Below, piece by piece: positions 55,990 through 64,000 of a DNA stretch of 64,000 nucleotides (positions are counted from its first letter, which is position 1; each line of letters begins with the position of its first letter). The notes under the pieces are model-generated. The model searched no databases. It was not told the DNA's origin and was given only the letters and a program-made list of their open reading frames with translations. This DNA is from Allolobophora icterica. Its lineage: Eukaryota > Annelida > Clitellata > Crassiclitellata > Lumbricidae. A program made the position numbers and the translations under genes. Location of the stretch: contig OY744615.1 of assembly GCA_963556255.1 (NCBI GenBank), positions 5,750,216 to 5,814,215 on the forward strand, read 5' to 3'.

Positions 55990-56180
55990 TCAGTGGTGCA
56001 TGATAGTCTATTGGTTTGGCGTGCTGGACTGACAGCCCAGATGTCGAAGGTTCAAATCCACACCATGACAGTACAATATCTAGATGTCTGTTACATGCAT
56101 GTTTGAATAATAATCGTAATCGTAAACTCCAAATTTCTAAAGCGCCACTTAAGGGCTAAGCGCAGGGCACCAACTTATTC
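55990..56180. mobile_element. Family 1 SINE head and antisense LINE tail
   Basis: 55998-56075 reads gcatgatagtctattggttt with B box GGTTCAAATCC. 56110-56180 (ccaaatttctaaagcgccac) is the antisense 3' tail of the 59125-61298 LINE family. Confidence 0.5.
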
Positions 56181-56284
56181 ACGAGCGCTGCTAAGCTACA
56201 TTTTCGTTCGGTCACTTGTGATGGTCTATCGGTGTTGGCTGGTATTAACTGATTGGTCAGAGCGTTCACCTTTTTACACACATT

Positions 56285-56467
56285 GGCGTAATTTGTGGGG
56301 GGGGGGTACGAGGGGTACCCGTACCCCTCACTTTTTGGACTGGGGGCACCGTAGCCCCACATTTTAAACAATGCCAAACAATATTTAATTATTGAGCCTT
56401 CCAGAGATCGCCTTGCTTCGTGTATGTAAGAAATTGGTGCCCCTACATTTTAGACTAAAGTTACGCC
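56285..56467. mobile_element. GGCGTAA small inverted-repeat element, copy 1
   Basis: Starts GGCGTAATTTGTGGGG, ends GACTAAAGTTACGCC. Inside are ggggtacccgtacccc and a Gly/Cys-poor core; noncoding. Confidence 0.5.
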
Positions 56468-56485
56468 CCTAGATACACGGAGAGC

Positions 56486-56524
56486 CTCCACTTCGGGGCA
56501 CTTACCGTGTGCCCCGAAGTGGAG
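56486..56524. repeat. Foldback with 16-bp perfect arms
   Basis: CTCCACTTCGGGGCAC at 56486-56501 and its reverse complement at 56509-56524, loop 7 nt, within a degraded family 2 SINE. Confidence 0.5.
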
Positions 56525-56660
56525 CATGTCTTTCATTCACAACTGCTCAGCCATTGATTGAGGTTTCGTCATTAGATGGAGGAGTTTAATAAATGCGTAG
56601 TAGTAGTTGTACTACTGTGGTAGTGGTAGTCATAGTTGTAATAGTGGCAGTAGTGGCATA

Positions 56661-57134
56661 GGCGTAATTTGTGGGGGGGGGTACGAGGGGTAACCGTACC
56701 CCCATTTTTGGCCAATCAGTATTTTATTACTGTGCCTTCCCAGAGATCGCAGTCTCCGCCTTGTTTTCTGTGGGTAGACAGGAGTATATGTACCACAAAA
56801 GTACCAAAGTACTTAGAAACACGGTTTACAACCGAGAACCAGATGAACTGAGTCACACGCAGTCAGACTTTCAGCCACACAGGTAACCCTGACAAACTGA
56901 CCGCCGTGATCCAGGCGCCACAGATCTGGGCCACAGTTACACTCTTCTTGGAAATATCTTACATGGCACCCTCGCTCTCCGTCTTATGGTTGACATCTTA
57001 GTCACATCGGGATGTGGAGTTGTAGGTCAAGTCCGTATATGGACTCATACTGGTGGCCTTGATATGACTCCTCACCCTCATTCCCCTCACAGGCTCAGAA
57101 TCAATAACTGTCTGGTTAAACATATCTGAGCCAC

Positions 57135-57165
<31 letters not shown>

Positions 57166-57275
57166 GGTGGGTGTGGGTGGGTGTATATATATATATAAAT
57201 GCACACACACGGCTCGGCTATGCTTAACCAAAGTGTATCATATATATATGATACACTTTGGGGCGTAACTTTATG

Positions 57276-57319
<44 letters not shown>

Positions 57320-57375
57320 TGCGTGGTGCGTGTGAAGGAATTGGTACCCCCCACTTTTTAGACCAAAGTTACGCC
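56661..57375. mobile_element. GGCGTAA small element, copy 2, interrupted
   Basis: Left end at 56661 (ggcgtaatttgtgggggg), right end at 57345-57375 (cactttttagaccaaagtta). Between 56780 and 57330 is inserted material with GT (57134-57180) and TA (57276-57316) arrays and the palindrome 57228-57261. Confidence 0.5.
57228..57261. repeat. 34-bp perfect palindrome
   Basis: Starts CCAAAGTGTATCATATA and continues as its exact reverse complement, with no loop. Confidence 0.5.
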
Positions 57376-57413
57376 CACCCTCTGGTAGTAATAATGACAG
57401 ATTACAGCTTATG

Positions 57414-57925
57414 GATTATTTAAGGTTTTCCGCTTTTACAAGAGCAAGATCCCAGAAAACATGTAGACTGCTCGTCTTGATCGGGTTCTTCGATCTGCTT
57501 CGCGTCTCATTGGTCACCTTCCTAAACGTGCCTTTGTCTCAGCCTATATGCGTGACACACTACACTGGCATCCCGTCTCGCAACGCATCAACTATATAGA
57601 ATAGCTGCATTGATCTGGCGATGCCTTCTTGGCTGTGCCCTGGTTTACTTACGTGAGCTCTGCTCTCATGTCTCTCATGTGACTGGCCGCCGAACCCTTC
57701 GCTCTTCTTCTGCGGGTGAGCTCTTGGTTCCTCGTTCTACCACCGCAACTAGGCAGCGTCGTGCTTTCTCTGGGGTCGGCCCCTCCATCTGGAATCAACT
57801 CCCATTGCAGATACGCCTGTTCGCTTGTTTTTTAGAAGTTGCTCAAGTCCAGTTTATATTGCCGTGGTTGGGCTGGGAGCGCCTCTTGGGGGTGTTGCGC
57901 TATATTAAACTTTAAATGAATGAAT
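57414..57925 (+). mobile_element. CR1/L2-type LINE tail, sense
   Basis: Encodes [18 protein letters not shown], SAYMRDTLHWHPVSQRIN, ELLVPRSTTATRQRRAFSGV and GPSIWNQLPLQIRLF in two frames, then a tail gttgcgctatattaaac and a GAAT repeat. Same family as 540-3543. Confidence 0.5.
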
Positions 57926-58309
57926 GAATGAATAATGTTTTCTGAAGATCTCCTGAAAGTAGTAGATTCCAAAGAACGTATTCTTAATCCATCCTCAACT
58001 ACGAAATCGCAGTGATGCGGCAAGAGTTCGATTGTGACAACGAAGATCCTTGGATTCGGACCTTGAGGACTCTGCCAATTGTATCTAAAATACCATCCTC
58101 ACCATCCTCACTCGATCCTCACGAGGACAGTTGAGGATAGATAAGAACATCCTTATCAGCTTATAAGATTTGTACGAGGATCTTTCATTTGCTTTCGTTT
58201 AGAGGTCATCTATTCATTCGCCCACAGGTCCCAGATTGTCTCGTTTACGAATTGGGTGGGACACAGTCAATTAATTAAGCAATTATCGTTAATCTGTTCT
58301 AAGCTTGAC

Positions 58310-58410
58310 AACCCTCTGACTTGACGCAGTGCTCGTGAATGACCTGACGACCTGCGCTTGGTTTTTAAGTAGCACTTTAGAAATTCTAAGATTACGATCG
58401 TTAAATAGTT
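58310..58410 (+). mobile_element. LINE 3' tail (59125 family)
   Basis: ctgcgcttggtttttaagta and gcactttagaaattctaag, a degraded 3' UTR of the L2-like family. The region 57926-58309 has nothing else recognised. Confidence 0.5.
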
Positions 58411-58513
58411 CTAATTCCATGATCTCTGTTATGTCCGGAAATGCAGACTGAGCTTTTGGGGACACATTGTGTGGGTTCCGGAAGACGAGGGTCGCAGAAG
58501 AATCCTGTGGATT

Positions 58514-58648
58514 ATGAAGAAGAAGAAGAAGAAGAAGAAGAAGAAGAAGAAGAAGAAGAAGAAGAAGAAGAAGAAGAAGAAGAAGAAGAACAAGAACAAG
58601 AACAAGAACAAGAACAAGAACAACAACAACAACAAGAACAAGAACAAG

Positions 58649-58683
<35 letters not shown>

Positions 58684-58912
58684 GAGGAAGAAGAAGAAGA
58701 AGAGGGAGAAGAAGAGGAAGAGCAAGAGGAAGAAGACGAAGACGAAGAAGAAGAAGGAGAAGAACACGAAAAAGAAGAACAAGAAGAAGAGGAAGAAGAG
58801 GAGGAAGGGGAAGAAGAAGAGGAAGAAGAGGAAGAGGAAGAAGAAGAAGAAGAGGAGGAAGAAGAAGAAGAGGAGGAGGAGGAAGAAGAAGAAGTAGAAG
58901 AAGATCGAAGAG
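58514..58912. repeat. GAA/GAG/CAA polypurine array (about 400 bp)
   Basis: Starts as pure GAA and becomes mixed with CAA, GAG and GAC. It is followed by agagcagtcctttaattac (58915-58933), the sequence that follows the GAA tail in antisense family 1 SINEs. Poly-Glu, poly-Lys and poly-Leu ORFs here are artefacts. Confidence 0.5.
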
Positions 58913-59124
58913 AAAGAGCAGTCCTTTAATTACACTCTCTTGGTTGTATACGAAAAGTAGATCAGTCTTATACACAGTGCACACTTCTTTTTAAGTGTTA
59001 CATTTGCCATATAGGCCTAAATGGAAGAGCAGTACTTGGCTGACATCATTTATTTCGTCAACTTACTCACCGATAATTAGTTAAGGTAATTAGTTAAGGT
59101 CGACGTCAACAGCCCGGCAGCCAT

Positions 59125-61298
59125 AAGACTTAACACCGGGACCAATAGATACCACAGCCAACTTCTGTCAGCCAAAAAACGTTACCTGTCATCTCTTGTC
59201 CATTCAAATTCATCCAATCCTATAAATCTCTGGAAAACCATAAACAATCTTCTTCACCCCCTCCCAAACTCCATCCCACATGCATCCATTGCCGACTCCT
59301 TTGCATCATTCTTCACTGAGAAAGTTTCCTCACTCCGTCTCTCATTACACTTTTACAGACTCTGTTATCAAAATCAACCTCTACACAAACCGACTCTTCC
59401 CTCTCGGGCGACCACAATGACACAACTTTGCCACCTTTAACCTGTTTGAGCCAGCCACTGAAGCAGAAATCACTACCCTCATTCAAGCCTCACAAAACAA
59501 ACAATGCGACCTCGACCCAATCCCAACATCCTTACTCAAAGACTGTGCAACCCTTCTCGTTCCTACTATAACCAAGATCATCAACCTGTCTCTATATCGA
59601 CCGGTACGTTTCCTATGCTTTTCAAAAACTCAGTTGTTAAACCACTTCTCAAAAAACCATCCCTAGACAAGAAACTTCTCTCCAACTACCGCCCAATTTC
59701 AAATCTCTCTTTCCTATCTAAGCTGTCCGAACGGGTTGTCCTCTCTCGTCTCAATGGTTATCTTACCTCAACAATCTCCTAAACCCAAATCAATCCGCCT
59801 ACACCAAACATCACTCCACTGAAACAGTCCTCACTTCGCTATACAGCAAACTTGCCATGGCAATAGGTCGTCAACAAGTCTCTTGTCTGTGTCTTTTGGA
59901 CATCTCTGCCGCCTTTGACACAATAGACCATGCTATCCTTATTAAACGCCTTTCCTCTGTATTTGGAATTTCTGGTACTGCCCTATCGTGGATCAAGTCA
60001 TACCTTTCCTCACGTTCTTTCACCGTCAACGTCGCTGGTCACTCCTCTAACCCGCATACCCTAACCTGTGGTGTTCCTCAAGGTTCTGTCCTCGGTCCTC
60101 TGCTGTTCATCCTTTACACCTCCCCACTCAGCAAACTCATTTCATCATCCTCTGTCGATCATCACCTCTACGCTGACGACACACAACAGTTCATATCTTT
60201 CTCTCCTCGCTCCCTTCCAGATGCAATAAAGCATCTACGCAACATCATCACCCAGATATCAGCCTGGATGACTGCAAACCTCTTATGTCTAAACCCTTCA
60301 AAAACAGAATTTCTCATCGTTGGCCTTCGCGAGCAACTAAGCAAAGTAAACTATCCTTCCGACCTTTCGCCAACAGATCTCACTTCCCCCTACCTTACTC
60401 TTCTCCTGTCCGCAATCTTGGAGTCATCTTTGATAAAAACCTTACCTTTGCCGACCACATCACTCAACTATCTCGCACCTGCTATATGCACATTCGTGAC
60501 CTTCGTCGACTGCGCCCAATACTTGACTACAAGACCGCATGCACAATAGCCACCTCAATTGTCCATTCCAAACTTGATTACTGCAATTCCCTTTTCTACA
60601 ATATCGACTCTTCCCAAATTAAACGCCTGCAAATAGTCCAGAATGCCCTCGCCCGCGCAGTCACCAAAACTCCCAAACACCATCACATAACCCCTGTTTT
60701 GAAATCACTTCATTGGCTAAAGGTCCCTCAACGCATCCAATACAAAATCATTTCTCTTACTTACAACGCCCTTCAAACCTCTCAACCTTCTTACATTCGC
60801 CAGCTATTCACCATCCAACCGTCCGGGTCTACTCGCTCATCATCATATCTTTCTCTATCTCGGCCTTCAGTGACCTCAACTCTGAAATTCTGCAACCGCT
60901 CCCTAATCTATGCTGCACCGGCTCTTTGGAATGACCTCCCAAAAGATCTCCGCCAGTTCGCTCATCCTCCCATATCGCCTGTTGACATCACCTCTCCTCC
61001 GCTTGCACTGTCCTCCGCTGCTTTCCACTCACGACTGAAAACCGAACTCTTCTAGATATCCTATCCTGATTTCATTCCTGCGCCACCACACAACCGCCAT
61101 AATCACCGATTACCACCGTAGCACCCTGCTGTCTCCTCGGCCTGAGCTCCCGGACTCTGACCTGGCACCGGAACGGATAAGGCGGATATGGCTATTGCGG
61201 ACTTGATTTGATATAGCGCCGGTGAATAAGCTGGTCTCCCTGACGTGGCATTTGTGTGGCGCTGAGAAATTTCGGAGATTTACATTTACATTTACATA
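59125..61298 (+). mobile_element. L2-like LINE with several frameshifts
   Basis: Encodes the endonuclease-RT linker (NPINLWKTINNLLH), [74 protein letters not shown], the HLYADDTQQF catalytic motif (near 60163-60192) and HSKLDYCNSLFYN. Frames change near 59605, 59785 and 60345-60410. The endonuclease is missing. The 3' UTR contains gatatagcgccggtgaata and gctgagaaatttcgg, and ends in an ATTTAC repeat (61280-61298). This looks like human-type L2 in motif wording. Confidence 0.5.
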
Positions 61299-61344
61299 AG
61301 ATGTAGTTTTACAATCAAAAATACTACTAACTTGAGCGCCTAAT

Positions 61345-61605
61345 TAAGCTTGAGAGTCAGCCATGGGTATAAATTGTTAGTGACTTCATTTTTCTTAGCC
61401 TCGGCGTATGCGGATGGGTGGCCAGTCCTCTGCCAGTCTGATCTTCTGATCGAAAGTTTGTGGTCAGCGTGTTCATTATAGCTGAGTTGGCTAGAGGGTG
61501 CAGTTGGGAGCAAAAATATCGAAGCAAATTTCTGCACTGGCGGTGGTTCGAACCCCTGACCGACCTTTCGGTTGCATGCCCAGCACGCTAACCACCACCT
61601 ACTGC
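61345..61605 (-). mobile_element. Family 1 SINE, antisense
   Basis: Minus-strand head near 61605 (gtggtggttagcgtgctggg), B box GGTTCGAACCA (about 61545-61555), body with cttagcctcggcgtatgcgg. The CTT tail is absent. Confidence 0.5.
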
Positions 61606-61954
61606 AATCAACAAGCCCCTGAAGCATCGAGAAACACAATGCGGCTGACATATGATACGAATGATTGTGATCCAAACTTCTAAAGCGCCAATCGATGTGT
61701 AATTGTTGCCTGCTGTGTTCTTAATTAGACCACTTATCTAAGCAAACAAGTGCTTCGCCGAGTTGGACGGCGTTTATATTTGCATGCTAATGAGTTGTTT
61801 TGTGCACGTCGTCCAAGAGAAGAGGGGTACTAGGGTTGACCCGAAAGTGATTGGGTTCATCGGAGAAGGCAATAGCTGAGTTACAGGTTCAGCGCTCTGA
61901 ACTCGACGAACAGAGAAAAGAGACCGGTGACTATTTCTGTCGACGAGTCTTCCA

Positions 61955-62550
61955 CGTGAGGCCTATACACTATACACTATACACTATGCTCTGATCTGTA
62001 CTAGGATTGACTACGGAAATGCTGTCTATATTGGCCTGTCCTCTACTAACACATATAAACTTCAGTCCATCCTTAATGCTGCTGCTCGCCTTATAGGGGG
62101 CATCATGAAGTTTGCCCATATCTCTTCCTACATCCGGGACTCCCTTCACTGGCTTCCCATTCACCAACGCATTCAATTTAAGGTCCTTTCCCTCATGCGT
62201 AACTGTCTTGTTGGCTCAGCTCCGCTGTATCTCAGGGCTTACTGCACCCCAGTTTCCAGTTTGCCTGGTCGGGCCTCTCTCCGGTCATCTGCCCGTGGCC
62301 ACTTGTTAGTCCCTTGGATGCGCACTGCTACTGCCCAGTCCCGTAGTTTTGCGGTTGTGGGCCCTTCCAGTTGGAACAGCCTCCCTCAGGGCTTTAGGCT
62401 TGTCCTCCTCTCTCTGTCTCCTGCCCAGTCTCGCAAGCGCCTGAAAACATTTCTCTTTGTCAGTGAAGACACTGACACGGGTCGGGAGCGCCTCTGATTA
62501 TGAGTGGCGCTATATAAATCCTCGATTACAATTACAATTACAATTACAAT
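61955..62550 (+). mobile_element. CR1/L2-type LINE tail, sense, ATTACA tail
   Basis: Encodes SYIRDSLHWLPIHQRIQFKV, RSSARGHLLVPWMRTATAQS and FAVVGPSSWNSLPQGFRLV then a stop at 62495-62497, followed by gagtggcgctatataaatcc and (ATTACA)n to 62550. Upstream coding is frameshifted. The 3' end is well preserved. Confidence 0.5.
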
Positions 62551-62744
62551 TATACAGTGTCTATAATGAACAATTGGCTGTCATTTCGTTTATGCTGAGG
62601 ATTCTGAGCGAATGGTTCGCTTTTGTTAATATTAGCTCCAAATATTAGTGCGAAATATAACAAAACATTTTCACAGAGTCCTTCGAGAATTTCCCAAAAG
62701 CACTGATTGCATTGCATGGCTATCTCTATAGATGGCCTAATAAG

Positions 62745-62895
62745 TACCCGAAGTCAGTCGCTAAGGAGTTACGGACTGACTTGATGAGTTACCGACTGAC
62801 TTAGCGACTGAGTCGACTAAGTCGCTTGCTTATCGACTGACTAAGTCGCTTAGACTTATCGACTGACTTAGCAACTTGCTATCGACTTATTAGGT
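62745..62895. repeat. CGACTGACTTAG degenerate array
   Basis: Repeats of cgactgacttagcgactg with partly self-complementary units such as gagtcgactaag. Confidence 0.5.
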
Positions 62896-63766
62896 AATCA
62901 GGTATGTCTATTGGACAAACCTGATTCTTCTTAGGTATTCTGATATGTCTATCTCTCTATACGGGTCCAATATGAAAATATGTTGGGCATGTCGGCCTGT
63001 TGACAGAGGACAGACCGATGACTGTGAAAATTAATGTTAATATGAATTCGTGAAATTGAGCGCTTGATAAATCGAACGAGGCGAGGAGGTTTTATAGCAG
63101 CACCCGATCTTACGGCCACCAGTGGGCCGAAACAGCTGATGCGTGCCTCTTTCAGGCAGTAGCAGAGAACGAGAATCATGTACTCCGGCACTTATTCCCA
63201 GTGTGAGAATTGTAGTTAAAAGACTGGGAGATTGGACTTTGATCCATGTGGAGTTGAATATTTTATTCGTATTTTGCAAACTGATGTAAGCAAAATTTGA
63301 AAGCAGCAGATTTCAACGCTTGCAGTTTTGCAAGTCAAACTCCAATCAAATCAATTCCTTCGTTGAGAAAAATTCAAAAATGCATACATCATACACCATG
63401 GAAATTTCTTCACTTTGTCGGATATTCAGAATCAAATAATGCTAAATCACATCAGCACAATTAAGTGAAGAGGTTGGAAACGACCCACTGGGGTGTGCAA
63501 TGAAGATTTAACTGTCGAGGTCCTAAGAGAGAAAGGGGTTGAACCCCACCCCGACAATTCTCACTCTGCTTATTGCCCCTCATCTTCGTAATAGAATACA
63601 TAAATTCACTTTACCCCTTATTCTCTGTAAGAACTCTTACTAATAGAGCAAACTCGATCTTTCTCTTATAATGTAGGGCCTACCAAGTTGCGGCCGTGTC
63701 AGCTTGTTTTCCTCAACTAACGAATATCGTATTGTATTGTAAGTGTTGCTCATGTCCTACTGCCAT
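62896..63766. other. Intronic, nothing recognised
   Basis: Antisense ORFs at 62949-63191 and 63037-63279 show no known domain. No transporter exon is seen. Confidence 0.5.
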
Positions 63767-63767
63767 A

Positions 63768-63923
63768 GGCGTAATTTGTGGGGAGTACGAGGGGTACCCA
63801 TACCCCCACTTTTTGAACAATGCCAATGAATTTTTTATTATTGCACCTTCACAGAGATCACGGTCTCAGCATTCGTGTATGTAAGAAATTGGTACCCCCC
63901 ACTTTTTAGACCAAAGTTACGCC
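63768..63923. mobile_element. GGCGTAA small inverted-repeat element, copy 3
   Basis: Starts GGCGTAATTTGTGGGG and ends ACCAAAGTTACGCC, about 156 bp and intact. Its core matches 56285-56467. Confidence 0.5.
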
Positions 63924-64000
63924 CCTGCCTACTGCGGATGTCTTCGTCAAATCGAAACTTGGAAACCGCGATTAAAACAACTAGCAAAATATTAAGAGAA

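Overview
The window is animal nuclear DNA: long introns with GT-AG (and some GC-AG) splice sites, two intron-rich genes on the + strand, tRNA-derived SINEs, CR1/L2-type LINEs, hAT and Harbinger-like DNA transposons and abundant microsatellites. Gene structure and repeat types fit an invertebrate or basal deuterostome; I cannot name the species from the sequence.

Positions 160-42480 hold 34 consecutive coding exons (about 9.07 kb, about 3,020 codons) of a VPS13B (Cohen syndrome protein, BLTP5B) orthologue. They run from a point matching roughly residue 900 of the ~4,000-residue vertebrate protein to the stop codon. The N-terminal chorein part lies upstream of the window. All exon phases join without a break. 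Three introns use GC donors that are supported both by phase and by alignment to the recalled vertebrate protein.

The VPS13B introns are packed with mobile DNA. There is a nearly intact endonuclease-reverse transcriptase LINE with one in-frame TAG (about 540-3543), several 5'-truncated antisense LINE tails, at least four tRNA-derived SINE families, and hAT elements with clear 8-bp target-site duplications (17364-17626, 20190-21146, 34350-35389).

Positions 42481-48700 are intergenic and repeat-rich. From 49074 the first two coding exons of an SLC5/SGLT-type sodium:solute symporter appear (49074-49160 and 54878-54937). Its first intron carries a cluster of hAT elements whose ends are arrays of a GGTCTT-type repeat. 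One copy is a three-level nest: hAT, inside it a second hAT keeping a transposase C-terminus, inside that a Harbinger-like element carrying what looks like a captured host exon on the opposite strand.

The rest (54938-64000), presumably SLC5 intron 2, holds a 29-bp satellite, a 400-bp GAA array probably grown from a SINE tail, an L2-like LINE with frameshifts, and small inverted-repeat elements. The two genes are not obviously related in function: VPS13B is a Golgi/endosome lipid-bridge protein, SLC5 a plasma-membrane solute carrier. I see no bacterial, phage, CRISPR or operon-like system. [Form note: the original answer gave no confidence values; the required field is filled with a uniform placeholder of 0.5, which is not an assessment.]
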